Assembly (NCBI RefSeq): GCF_048544455.1
Contig: NC_133536.1
Location: forward strand, 28,770,152-28,834,151
Origin: Silene latifolia
Taxonomy: Eukaryota > Streptophyta > Magnoliopsida > Caryophyllales > Caryophyllaceae
Direction: 5' to 3'
Length of the DNA stretch: 64,000 bases
Part shown: piece by piece, positions 22,891 through 33,190 of the stretch
How positions within the stretch are numbered: the stretch's first letter is position 1
How the letters are laid out: every line of letters begins with the position of its first letter
Translations under genes and position numbers: made by a program
Notes under the pieces: model-generated
Databases searched by the model: none
Told to the model about the DNA's origin: nothing
Seen by the model: only the letters and a program-made list of their open reading frames with translations

Positions 22891-23867
22891 TGTTGGAGCT
22901 GGTGTCCTCCAAAAATTAGTGTGATAACATTTGTAAATCTCTTACAGGTTCACAAGGGTATACTTTGTATATTTAGTCAGTTGATTAACGTTTACCTAAT
23001 AACGGTTGGCTTACTAGAAAGTTTGACGTTATTATCATACAGATGGCGGTGATCAACTGGTCCCTAAAGGTCACACCTATAGGACGTATTTGAGAAATGT
23101 GGTTATAGAAATATAATTACATTGATGCCCAAAATGACTAAAAAGTTAGTCAATGTGTTGATGAGAAAATTATTTAGTGAAAATTAAATAATATTAAGTT
23201 GAGACGAATTAACTGTAAATTCGTAAATTAAATATAATAAGTTATATTTAATTAAATATATATAAGGTTAGTTTGGACGAATTAATCTGTTAATTCGTGG
23301 TTAAATATAATCAGTTGTATTTAATAACCAACAAGTTGAATGTGTCATAGTGGTAATAGTGAGGGTACACATACCAAGAGGTCACGGGTTCAATCCTCAC
23401 TAGATGACAATTTAACACACTTTATGTATTTTTGGAAAGACCAAAATAAGGAAATATTACTCCTTATTTCGGTCCAGGTTGGCCGAAATTTGGGAGACTA
23501 ATATGTTTCCTAATCTGATTGGTATTTCGGTCTATATAAGAGAAAAGGGGAGAATTATTTCTAACCTAATGCTTTTTCTGACCTAGCCTCTCTTTCTCAT
23601 CACAAAACACAAAGACAATAAAATTTTACAGAAAATTTTAGATTGATTTCTAGCATAATTAAAGGGTATATCTTAGATCGTCTTGGGTGCAACTAATAGG
23701 TGAATATCAATTTTGATATTGTTCTTAGGCCAATTTTGCAAGGACCCGAGGTTAATTCTAAATCTTTTTACTTATGCTTATGTATTTTATTTTATGACCG
23801 TAGATCATCTTTATTACATCGTTATAATCCTTCATGTTAAAGGGAAGTATACAGATTATTTCCCACA
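22891..23867 (+). repeat. 3' LTR of the copia element
   Basis: 977 bp, the full version of the LTR including the 34 bp missing from the left copy. Its tRNA-like segment is at about 23339-23413. It is followed by the target duplication CTACT. Confidence 0.92.
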
Positions 23868-23980
23868 CTACTCACTTAAAATCTAGCATCAGTTGGGGCT
23901 CCCAATATACATACACCAGGTTCATTTTATTAGATTCACTATGTTCATTAGGCTCATTGGTTACAGGTTCCAAAATCGTC
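23868..23980 (-). other. leader of the non-autonomous element
   Basis: On the minus strand this short stretch follows the primer site and leads to the copia insertion point. The sequence continues at 15524 on the other side of the copia element. Confidence 0.6.
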
Positions 23981-23992
23981 GCTCTGATACCA
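23981..23992 (-). promoter_or_regulatory. primer binding site for initiator tRNA-Met
   Basis: Reads TGGTATCAGAGC on the minus strand, three bases inside the 5' LTR (23996-25282). It fixes the orientation of the non-autonomous element. Confidence 0.9.
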
Positions 23993-23995
23993 CTT

Positions 23996-25282
23996 TGGGA
24001 CACCCCCATATACCAAGAAGCCCTCACAAGACCTTCCCTAGCATATAAGGGCATCACCATCTCGGTTGCCCGAGGAAAGTAATCATCAAAGGTCAATAAA
24101 AGAACATTTATAATTATTTTACAGTGATACAACAAACTACTAATACAAAAGGTACAACTCGTCGAAACTATATAAACTACTTCTGTCTTTACTCATGAAG
24201 ACTCATCCCGCCAAGACTCCAGCTATCATCCAAGACAACACCTGCTAAGACTGACTACTCGCCATAAGGGATCACGGCAGACACAACAGAAACAAACAAA
24301 AGAGACATACTAACCACTAGCATAAAAATACAGAACAAAAACATACACACAAGCCATATCTCCACCAATCAATCACTGTCACCGACTGTCCACTGGACCA
24401 GCCTTGCCAGTGGGGGACCGCAGCCGTACCCACCAAATTCCCGCTCATCATACCGAGCGATAACCCTGTCCCATTAATGTGCACATCCTCTCCTGTGGCG
24501 GGTTCCACGGAGGGCGAAACTAGGGCGTGAAGCTACTCCCGCAAGTGACTCCACTCAGCCGAGGACGCACCTCGAGAACCAAATACAATCAACCACATAC
24601 AACTGCATCATACCAACAACGAATGGAACAACATACACTAACCGATTACCATATACATTCAACCATACGGATACAATAACAATACGACAACCGTCACACT
24701 AGACAACCAACAGAAACTGAGTAGGCGAACCTACCTATAGCCAACACAGCAACTCCTCGATCAAACACATGACATCAACCAAGCAAGCAACCCCTATACA
24801 AACCACATAACATCCTATTACTACCACCACAATCCTACAAGGAACAACAAAGACAAGGACGATGATGATTACATACCTACGCATAGAATATCGGCGTTAA
24901 GACCGCTACCCGACTCAAGAACTCATCCCCAAGGCACTAGCATCCTCAAAGGCTCCCATAGAAGGTATTTTGGTGAAGGGAAAGGAGGGAGGCGACATCT
25001 AGGTCTGAAGGAAGGAGGCAAAAATGATTTGCGGTTGTAACAAAACACGATTATAAACCCTCACTGTAAAGACGCTACTCGATCGAGTAACCAACCTACT
25101 CGATCGAGTGGACCCTACTCGACCGAGTACCCAAGATACTCGATCGAGTAGCCTCTACTCTATCGAGTACCACTCATCCTCATATACTCACAAGACCCTA
25201 GGCATCTATGGCACACATTCCCAAGCACCGTCACCTGCCCCCAAAGGTCGGTCAACGGGTCCCTAAAAGGGCGGGTATTACA
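23996..25282 (-). repeat. 5' LTR of the non-autonomous element
   Basis: 1287 bp. Its + strand start is TGGGACACC where the partner has TGTGACACC. The palindrome array is at 25076-25169. The target duplication CCTTG follows at 25283-25287. Confidence 0.88.
25076..25169. repeat. array of ACTCGATCGAGT palindromes, LTR copy 2
   Basis: Five units start at 25076, 25097, 25116, 25137 and 25156, with the same 21/19 spacing as the left LTR. Three have the exact ACTCGATCGAGT core (or one changed flank), better preserved than in the left LTR. Confidence 0.88.
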
Positions 25283-25287
25283 CCTTG

Positions 25288-28254
25288 TTTCTCCTAGTAT
25301 AGCATCGAGTAGTAACAGTAGCTTGGGAAATGTCCCAGGAGCTGTCCTTTTACTGCCACTGACTACTGAACAGATGGCTTATTTGTTTCAACTCTTTTCA
25401 AAATTTAATATGAATAAATCAGATTCTGGTTACTCTTTGTGTTATTCTGAATGCAATTCTATTTACGATGATAATGAGGATGATCCAGACCCAGAGTCAA
25501 TTGAATTATCTCCCTACATAGCTAAAGAAATATTACAAGAGGAGGAAGGGGCACCAATTATAGAGAACACTGAATCCATCAACGTAGGAACCGAACTAGA
25601 ACCCCAAGAACTTAGGATATGGAAAACCTTAAACCCAACCGAAAGGGCCAGTTTCATAGACCTCCAACATGAGTTCAAAGACGTTTTCGCTTGGTCCTAC
25701 AAAGACATGCCAGGGATCGACAAGGATACTGCAGAACACAGAATTCCAATCAAACCAGGTTTCAAACCTGTAAAGCAGAAACTTCGTCGGATGAGGACAA
25801 AATGGGCTCTTAAAATCAAAGAAGAAGTCGATAAGCAATTCAAAGCCGGGTTCATCGAAGTTTCCGAGTATTCAGAATGGGTGGCTAACTAATACCCGTG
25901 CCCAAAAAGGATGGGCGAATCCGAGTTTGTGTCGATTTCAGAGACTTAAACAAAGTAAGTCCCAAGGATGATTTCCCTCTACCACACATCGACATACTGG
26001 TAGACAATACAGCAGACCACGCATTATTGTCCTTCATGGACGGATGTGCAGGATATAATCAGATCAAGATGGCCATATAAGACATGCATAAGACTGCCTT
26101 CGTCACTCAATGGGGCACCTATTGTTATACTGTTATGCCATTCAAGCTAATCAATGCTGGAGCGACATATCAACGCACTGCGACTACATTGCTACATGAC
26201 ATGATGCATAAAGAAGTAGAAGTGTACGTCGATGACATGATCGTCAAGTTCAAAGATAGGAAGGGGCACATTGATAATCTTCGCAAATTCTTCCTAAGAT
26301 TGCGAAAGTACAACATGAGGCTCAATCCTCAGAAGTGTGCATTCGGGGTAACATCAGGTAAACTCTTGGGATATGTCATCAGTCAAAGAGGAATAGAAAT
26401 CGATCAATCCAAAATCAAAGCTCTAATCGAAATGCCACAACCTCAAACAGAGAAGGAGGTTAGAGGATTTCTAGGCAAGGTGCAATATATAAGCCGATTC
26501 ATATCGAAGCTTACTATGATCTGCGAACCCATTTTCAAAAAGCTCAAGAAAACAGATCACACCATATGGGACGACGATTGCCAAATAGCATTTGACAAAA
26601 TTAAGGAGATACTAGCCCAGCCACCAGTGCTCATGCCTCCTCAACGAGATCAACCTCTTAGTTTATACCTCACAGTGACCGAAACAGCCATGGGGGCTAT
26701 TCTAGCACAAACTGTAGGAAAAGAAGAAAGAGCTATCTACTACCTTAGTAAGAAGTTCTTGAACCTCTTGGTTTATACCTCATAGTGATCGAAACAGCCA
26801 TAGGGGCTATGCTAGCACAAACTGTAGGAAAAGAAGAAAGAGCTATCTACTACCTTAGTAATAAGTTCTTGGAGTATGAGTGCAAGTACACACCTCTCGA
26901 AAAGACATGCCTCGCTCTTGTATGGGCAACAAAGAAACTACGCCACTACATGCTTAGTTAATCTGTCAAGGTGTATTCCAAAATGGATCCCGTCAAATAC
27001 CTCTTTGAAAAACCCGTCCTCAACGGACGCTTGGCAAGATGGACCTTAATTCTCTCAGAGTTCGATCTCAAGTATGTACCTCTGAAGGTTATAAAGGGGC
27101 GCGCCGTTGCCGAGTTCTTCGCGGATAATCCTATCAATGACATCCAAGCGGTAGACACATGGTCATTTCCAGACGAGGATATACTACAAACCAATGTAGA
27201 TTATTGGGACCTTTATTTTGACGGAGCATCGAATCTAAGAGGATTTAGAATAGGAGTATTGCTCATTTCTCCTGAAGGTGAGCATACGCCACTCTCTGTC
27301 AAACTCGACTTCGAGGTGACAAATAATGCAGCAGAATATGAAGCTTGTCTCATTGGGCTACAAGTAGCAGTAAGTTTAGGCATAAAAAATCTTCGAGTTC
27401 ACGGAGACTCATCCTTGATCATCAACCAAATACTGGATCTTGGAAAATTCGAAGTGAAAGTATAGCACCCTATCAGGCTAGGATAGATCAAGTTGCCCAA
27501 TTCTTCGATCAGGTCACTTATCTACACCTACCTCGAGAAGAAAATCAGTTTGCAGACGCTCTTGCAAAACTTGCATCCCTGATTAACATGCCAGACGACA
27601 TGGTAGAAATGCCTTTATGCATCGAACGACGATCAGAACAAGCCTATGTACACCAAATTACAGATGAAGAAGAAAATCCAGGGGAATCTTGGTTTCAAGC
27701 CATTCTAAACTTCAAGCTCAATGGTACATATCCACCAGATATGGATAAGAGGGGACAACGTGCCATACGCCTACTAGCCTCTCAATACCTCCTCATGCAG
27801 GGAGAGTTGTACAAACGAACACCTCTTGGTGTAGTCTTACGCTGCCTTGATCATTCACAGGCACAAAAAGTGATGGAAGAAGTTCATGATGGAGAATAAG
27901 GTCCTCACATGAGTGGACCCATGATGGCAAAGAAAATCAGGCGTCTGGGATATTACTGGACCACGATGGAATCAGATTACATCAAGTATGTCAGACATTG
28001 CCATAACTGCCAAATCCTCGGGAATGTGCAACATGTCCCTCCTTCACTACTCTACACCATGACATCTCCATGGCCATTTTATGCTTGGGGAATCGATATC
28101 ATCGGGAAGATCACTCCAGCCGGAACAGGAGGTCACTGCTTCATTTTGGTAGCTATCGACTATTTTACTAAATGGGTCGAAGCGGCATCTTACACTAGTC
28201 TCACAGCCAAAAACGTGGCAAAGTTCATACAAATCAATATCATCTGTCGATATG
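25288..28254 (+). pseudogene. Tat-lineage pol: RT, RNase H, archaeal-type RNase H, integrase (truncated)
   Basis: Linker to about 25640, then RT with the entry motif FKPVKQKLRRM, a stop after WVAN, KKDGRIRVCVDFRDLNK, FMDGCAGYNQIKM, another stop, and the catalytic VYVDDMIVK at about 26222. RNase H begins LYLTVTETAMGAILAQ and is disturbed by a 110-bp tandem duplication. A second RNase H follows at about 27205-27450 (DLYFDGASNLRG, NNAAEYEA, VHGDSSLI), the Tat hallmark. Integrase has its zinc part (HCHNCQ) and the first catalytic Asp (WGIDIIG), then is cut near 28254. RT, RNase H and integrase would have copied and inserted the element; at least five lesions disable it. Confidence 0.85.
26652..26871 (+). 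repeat. 110-bp tandem duplication within RNase H
   Basis: The segment starting AACCTCTTAGTTTATACC at 26652 is repeated from 26762 with a few changes. 110 is not a multiple of three, so the duplication shifts the frame. It arose after the element was formed. Confidence 0.9.
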
Positions 28255-28817
28255 CAAGAATGAACACATATATACAATTCTAACCTAAATGCAAACATAT
28301 TCTAGGCCTAACAGCAGATAAACAACAACACGCATCTCTAAAACGACTCCCAAAGGGAGCACCCACATCACATAATCCCATCCTCCTCCATGTTAAATAT
28401 ATACAAAAATGAAAAGGAAGGGTAAAGAGAGAACTGGAATAATTTTACCAAGCGTCTTCTCCGATGCAATGCGCGTCTTGCCTATCAACTTGGTTAGTAT
28501 AAAGCAATATATATAATATATACAATTCATGTTTTTGAACTTTTTTGAAAATTTTCGATTTTTAGTTATCTTTTTGAAAATTTTGAAATTCACAAGTAAA
28601 TATATACAAATATGAACAAATATTCACAAAGTGGATATTTCCCTCCTCACACTTAAGATTTACATCGTCCTCGATGGAATGAAATGTATGGAGAAAAAAG
28701 GAAAATTAAAGAACGTATTTTTTGTTTTTTCAATTTTTGTGAAAAGGAAATAGCATGTTTTTGTTGTTTTGTAAAATTTTCTTGAAATGAAATAACTTGT
28801 TTTGGTTTTTTTTTGGG
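28255..28817. other. AT-rich sequence without a gene
   Basis: Begins where integrase homology stops. It contains a TATA-rich stretch (28500-28525) and a segment CTCCTCACACTTAAGATTTA near 28643 whose relatives occur after the MITE near 29360 and 29500. No ORF is supported. Confidence 0.4.
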
Positions 28818-28825
28818 CCTGTTCC

Positions 28826-29351
28826 TAGGGCTGAGCAAAATAAACCGAACCGATTTTTTAAACCGAAACTGAACCGATAACCGAATTAAGAAACCCGATA
28901 ATTCGGTTTTTTTCCGGTTCGGTGCCCGAACCGGTTTTTTTTTTGGGAAATCCGGTTCGGTTTTGGGTCCTAAAAAAGCAAAACCGGGCACCGGTTTTAA
29001 ACCGGTTTACTTTTTTTTCCGGAAAAAAACAATAAAAAAATGACATAAAATAAACAAAGACGTATGATTTGGTTGAATTAATGGGGATGCATGCTGGTTT
29101 AGGTAGGAATTTAAGAGTTAGGATGGAGAGGTGTGTTGAAAAGCTTCAATTTGGGAGTAAAAAAAGTTAAAACCGGTTTATAAATTCGGATTCGGATAAC
29201 CGGTTTTCGGATCCGGTTTTTAAGTTGCTAAAAAACCGGTTATCCGGTTTAAAACCGGGGCGGTTTCGGTTTGGGAAAAACCTGTTTTTGAAAACCGGTA
29301 ACCGAACCGGTTTTCAAATCCGGTTCGGTTAACCGGTTTTGCTCACCCCTA
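28826..29351. mobile_element. hAT-superfamily MITE
   Basis: 526 bp. Terminal inverted repeats are TAGGGCTGAGCAAAA and TAGGGGTGAGCAAAA. The flanks are an exact 8-bp duplication, CCTGTTCC (28818-28825 and 29352-29359), as expected for hAT. The interior is filled with variants of AACCGGTT/AACCGAACCGG on both strands and could fold extensively. The minus-strand ORFs here are made by these repeats and are not genes. Confidence 0.88.
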
Positions 29352-29359
29352 CCTGTTCC

Positions 29360-29686
29360 CCACACTTATTATTTACAACATTCAATAACGGATGAAGTGT
29401 GGTTAAGAAGCAATTTTTGAAATAAAGGAACATATTTTTGGATTTTTGAAAATAAGTAACATATTTTTGTATTTTTAAATTTATAGAATTTCCTCTCCAT
29501 ACTTATTTATTTACATAATTTCCAATGGAACTAAATGTGTGGAAGAAATTCAGAAATGAAGTACTTGTTTTTGAAGGATTTGTTGATTTTTCAATTTTTT
29601 CGTCTTTTTAAATAAGAATGCAATGCATGCTTTCTAACTAAATATAAAATTGAAATACGATGCAACCTATTCTATATGAATGCAAT
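29360..29686. repeat. degenerate tandem repeats flanking the hAT MITE
   Basis: Two blocks here (from about 29355 and 29492) and one before the MITE (from about 28643) share the pattern CCACACTTA...ATTTAC...AATGGA...AATGTGTGG, then GAAATAA...GTTTTTG. The unit is about 135 bp. They may be the 3' untranslated tail of the Tat/Athila-type element, but this is not certain. Confidence 0.45.
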
Positions 29687-29694
29687 CCTAGGAG

Positions 29695-30368
29695 TAGAGC
29701 TGTTAAAATATGACCCGACCCGATTTTTTAGGGTAAAATTTTTGTAAAACTTGATTTGTGGCCCAAAATGACCCAAATACGAAATGAACCTTTGTTTTAG
29801 GCTCGAACTCCGACTCGACCCGATGGGTAAATGATGAATCAAGAATACAATTAAAATATTAATTTTTTTACATATAATGAAATAATAAATATAAAAATAA
29901 TTATTACGATATTTAAATTAAAAAATTAATTTTAAAAACTATTTATATAACTATATCATTAAATAATAAAATAATTTCGTTTATATAAAACTATTAAACA
30001 AGTATGATAAATAATGAATATAATCATATTATTAATATTAAATACTCCCTCCAATTCACAATAAACCTCCCATTTCATTTTGGCACAAAAATTAAGGAAA
30101 CACACTACCCCACCATATAATTAAATTTGGACCACACAAATACACTACCCCACCATACAATTAAATTTGGACCACACAAACACATACCAAAAAAAGAAAT
30201 AGGGAGGTTATTGTGAATAACCGAAAAAGGAAATAGGGAGGTTTATTGTGAATTGGAGGGAGTATGATGAATTTTAAAAAGTAAGGTTTTCGCGAGAAAA
30301 TGAAAAAAATAAAAGACGTTGTAATTTGTTTTTAATGAACTTCACCCGACCCGTTTGCCATGTCAATG
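29695..30368. mobile_element. hAT-like element (copy 1) containing a Stowaway MITE
   Basis: Starts TAGAGCTGTTAAAATATGACC and ends in ACCCGACCCG plus a divergent terminus. A second copy is at 38580-39036 without the Stowaway. Flanking octamers CCTAGGAG and GCTATGAG are imperfect (6 of 8). The sequence just after it, CTATGAGTATGATAAATA, also follows copy 2, so element and flank were duplicated together. Confidence 0.6.
30045..30262. mobile_element. Stowaway MITE (Tc1/mariner type)
   Basis: 218 bp with perfect 27-bp inverted termini beginning CTCCCTCCAATTCACAATAA, flanked by TA on both sides. Inside is a 41-bp tandem duplication (ACACTACCCCACCATA..., from about 30102). The empty site is present in the duplicate element at about 38908. 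Confidence 0.92.
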
Positions 30369-30376
30369 GCTATGAG

Positions 30377-30994
30377 TATGATAAATACTGTACTTACCTT
30401 CAAGAAGATAGTGAGTTATTGGGCCGGGCTCGAAGAGGAAATTAATATCTTCCATTTTGAACGTCATTTTCTGCGGATAATTCGGTCCAATATGATACAA
30501 GTATGCAAAATGGCCATTACAATCATAAACTGGAAATACCAATTTTGTTTTTTTTTTTTGGGTTAGCAAGTTTTGCTTAAGACGGACACTATTCGTCTTA
30601 AGTTTAAGACGGGTGAAATGCTATCTCATAATAATGATAATAAAGACAAAACTTTGGCATTTTCTAGGCAACAAGTGGAGTGATTTGATATGTATTTGAC
30701 CCGTGACGGATTGTGCCTGTCTTAAATGAGAATTTGTGTTTTTCGTTTGCCATCAATGACCATTTAACGTATTCAAATGTTTTTTTGAATTGTAATGCTA
30801 CTCCACCTATTATAAATAGGTACCATTTAACATATTAACCACTTTCAAACACGAAGCAACTAAATAATGACTTATTATAAAACCGTCTCTTATCGAACCC
30901 TGTCCAGGTCCTCTTAACAACATAAAAACCCTAAAATTTTCAAATCCTTTATTTCTTCCCCTAAATTAGCCTGTACACAAATAATCAAGACAAG
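30377..30994 (+). promoter_or_regulatory. upstream region of the DUF295 gene with a TATA box
   Basis: TATAAATA at 30811-30818 lies about 180 bp before the start codon of the DUF295 gene; CCTATTATAAATAGG around it is itself palindromic. The 5' untranslated part includes the sequence AAAACCCTAAAATTTTC typical of plant leaders. The stretch before 30780 has no ORF of note. Confidence 0.5.
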
Positions 30995-32494
30995 ATGGAA
31001 ACCCTACAACTTTCGTTTCTACTAGCAACATCACAAGCAGTAACTCAAAAATTAGCCTGTACACAAATCCCTTCTAGTTCATCGTTATCGCTATCGTGTC
31101 GAAGAGCAAATCATAGCATTGCTAGCAGGTGTAGTTCTAAAAATTCAATTGTCATTTCTGAGCGGCTTAACAATACAGCCACTCCCTGGCTAATGCTGCC
31201 CTCAGTTTCGGACGAAACCACGGGTGACAAACTAGACTGCTTCTACAGCCTGGCTGATGGTCAAACTGTAAGGCTTAACAGAAAAAAGAGCCTGCAAGTT
31301 CCCGATACAGCCACGTGTATCGCTTCGACAATGGGATGGTTAGGGTATGTTGATGCCAAGGACGGTAGAGTCTACTTGTCCAACCCGTTTCTCAAAGATG
31401 TGGTGGAGCTGCCCTCTTTGGAGACGTTACCTTTGGTTCTCGGTGTGAGACGAGATCCGATTACCAATGACATTCTTCATTTCAAAGTGCGTATTTCTGA
31501 TTACGCCACCCATTGGGACAGATCTGAGCTTGATCCTTACGAATTGGTAAAGCCAGAACACATGATTTACCATCTCTCCAACTTGTCCCTTTCCTCTGCT
31601 GACCCTCGCGGTTGTGACTGTGTCGTCATGGCTCTCCAGGGAGATGGTTACAGGCGCCTTGCTTACTGTCCCATTTCTCGGCAGTTCACCCAGGATACTG
31701 ATTTTGATGGGTTAGCCCATCAATTTGATCCGAATTCTTGGACGGGGCTCCAAGAGGATTATGTCCACTTCCCAGGTCTAGCATACAACCAGGTGGTGTA
31801 CGATACGCGTCGAAGCCTCTTCTATGCCATGTTTGATGACAGTGGGATCCTGGCTTTTGATGTCTTAAGTGACAGGGGGCGAAGGTCTAAGATGGTGTTT
31901 AATATTCGTAAAGAGACCCTTGTTTATCAGCTCAAGCGTGCCTTCGAGGAACAAGGGAGTGAGGCCTTGAAGGACTTGAGAAACAAGTGCAAGACAAGAT
32001 ATTACCTTGTCAGCCTCGAGAATGGCGACCTTTTGTTAGTTGTAAGGCACTATGAAATCCCAGAGGGGTCCATTCTGTGTAGTGTTCCTCACAAGACGCT
32101 TCATTTCGATGTGTTTAGGGTAGTTTATTCAGGCAATTTAGAGCCTGTTACATGTCTAAACAACGATCGAGCCATCTTCATCGGTTTTAACCAATCCTTC
32201 TGTCTAAGAGCTAGTTCATCCCCGGGAATTAGACCTAACTGTATCTATTTTACAGACGATGTTAGCAGTGGCAATTATAATGTGCATTCGCGCAACCAAT
32301 GGGGTCACGATATGGGAATATTTGATATGGAGGATGGCATCATTACTCCTTTTTATCCGTACCAAGACGAACAAGAGGAGAAGAAGGTGCCTCTATCAAC
32401 TCCCCTCTTCTGGGTTGCGCCACTCTTATCCGACATTTGGTACTTGGCTCGTGAACAGGATCTGGATGAAGATAAGCTCGCTGAATTGGGCTAA
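30995..32494 (+). CDS. DUF295 family protein (KIB1-4 beta-propeller domain), likely organelle-targeted
   Basis: Single-exon ORF of 499 residues from an ATG preceded by AACAAGATGG-type context. Residues 1-55 are rich in Ser, Thr, Arg and Leu with almost no acidic residues, as in transit peptides; the plant organellar DUF295 group has such leaders. From about residue 62 (TPWLMLP) to 460 the protein follows the DUF295 plan: CFYSLADGQTVRL, GWLGYVDAKDGRVYLSNPF, a conserved middle with LAYNQVVYD, and the diagnostic NNDRAIFIGFNQSFCLRA then NCIYFTDD near the C-terminus. The biochemical role is unknown; some relatives carry an F-box, which I do not see here. It is intact and is the source of fragments at 35140-35490 and 39178-39785. 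Confidence is high for family, moderate for targeting. Confidence 0.9.
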   Translation: METLQLSFLLATSQAVTQKLACTQIPSSSSLSLSCRRANHSIASRCSSKNSIVISERLNNTATPWLMLPSVSDETTGDKLDCFYSLADGQTVRLNRKKSLQVPDTATCIASTMGWLGYVDAKDGRVYLSNPFLKDVVELPSLETLPLVLGVRRDPITNDILHFKVRISDYATHWDRSELDPYELVKPEHMIYHLSNLSLSSADPRGCDCVVMALQGDGYRRLAYCPISRQFTQDTDFDGLAHQFDPNSWTGLQEDYVHFPGLAYNQVVYDTRRSLFYAMFDDSGILAFDVLSDRGRRSKMVFNIRKETLVYQLKRAFEEQGSEALKDLRNKCKTRYYLVSLENGDLLLVVRHYEIPEGSILCSVPHKTLHFDVFRVVYSGNLEPVTCLNNDRAIFIGFNQSFCLRASSSPGIRPNCIYFTDDVSSGNYNVHSRNQWGHDMGIFDMEDGIITPFYPYQDEQEEKKVPLSTPLFWVAPLLSDIWYLAREQDLDEDKLAELG

Positions 32495-32559
32495 GTACCC
32501 CCTATTTTCATAACGTCATTGTAACGGCCTTTATTTAATTTAATCACTTGTTAAACTTT

Positions 32560-33190
32560 CCGATTGTTATTGTTGTTTGCTACAAACCTTGTTACAAGAA
32601 CAATTGTGTTTAAATCGGAATTCAGTTTTTTAAATTCAATTACAAGCATTCATTTTTTTTGGTTCTTAACCAAGTCTGAACAACATACGTTCGAGTTGCT
32701 TAAACAAAAACCGATTGCGTTTAACAAAGGGTCTAGGACATGCTCATGACACTAAAGATTTTTCACCAAAACCTCTCATTTTCACCATCTGATATGCTGT
32801 AATAAATTACTGATATTGTTTGCAGAATGACATAGTTCATGGACTAGTTCAGAATTCTTAGCTTTCTAATTACCTTAAATAGTCAATTTTACTTTGAGGA
32901 CCATCTACCATATTTGTAAAAGCAAATACATCATTACATTGCCTCTCATTGACCATTTGACCCTGACATTATTTTTATTGTTGGTTTCATGGACTTAAAT
33001 TTTGAATCTTTATGAAACAGGGGGGCCTTGTAGGAGCTAAGGTTAAACCCGTTTAACAAGCCATCGGAATTAGTTCAGGTCAAAGTCCGCTTCATTAAGC
33101 TAAGCTTGACCAAATATAAGCTGATTCCGAGTTCACCTAAAGCGCGGACCGAAAACTTGTTTGGGCTTCTTTTTAAGTATAGTTTTAGTA
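32560..33190. repeat. DUF295 downstream module, copy 1
   Basis: Starts near TTTCCGATTGTTATTGTTG and runs through CACCATCTGATATGCTGTAA to GGTTAAACCCG. Related copies follow the DUF295 fragments (about 35500-36480, 37600-38420, 39870-40600), and a short inverted piece is at 36659-37056. Not coding. Confidence 0.75.

Larger units (their letters stand above)
15530..23867 (+). mobile_element. Ty1/copia retrotransposon, young LTRs, defective coding region
   Basis: 8.3 kb, with LTRs 15530-16472 and 22891-23867, a tRNA-iMet primer site, a 2-kb AT-rich leader, gag, protease, integrase, RT, a reduced RNase H and a polypurine tract. The order PR-IN-RT-RH is the Ty1/copia order. The two LTRs differ by about seven substitutions and one 34-bp indel, yet gag and pol carry several frameshifts and stops and much of RNase H is missing. 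It probably moved recently using proteins of a relative. Confidence 0.92.
8377..25282 (-). mobile_element. non-autonomous LTR retrotransposon on the minus strand with an orphan ORF
   Basis: Bounded by LTRs 8377-9701 and 23996-25282 and by a perfect 5-bp duplication. The primer site at 23981-23992 and polypurine tract at 9702-9715 place the 5' end on the right. Without the nested copia element it is about 8.6 kb. No RT, RNase H or integrase is visible; the only long ORF is 11147-12729. It must have been moved by enzymes of another element. Palindromic arrays lie in both LTRs and twice internally. LTRs differ by a few percent plus small indels, so it is older than the copia element inside it. 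Confidence 0.85.
1146..28254 (+). mobile_element. Ty3/gypsy element, Tat lineage, truncated and interrupted
   Basis: Order along the + strand: 5' LTR, tRNA-Arg primer site, leader, gag with a Tat-style knuckle, acidic linker, RT, RNase H, a second archaeal-type RNase H, and integrase that stops after its first part. The second RNase H is a known hallmark of Tat elements (Ogre/Retand). Two large insertions interrupt it: an LTR at 5890-8253 and a minus-strand element at 8377-25282. There is no 3' LTR; homology ends near 28254 in the middle of integrase, so the 3' end was lost. Many stops and frameshifts show that it is dead. Confidence 0.8.

Noticed and set aside
28653..29046. Minus-strand ORFs rich in Lys, Pro and Arg
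   Set aside because: They lie across the AACCGG repeats of the hAT MITE and its flank. The peptide is a reading of the repeat.
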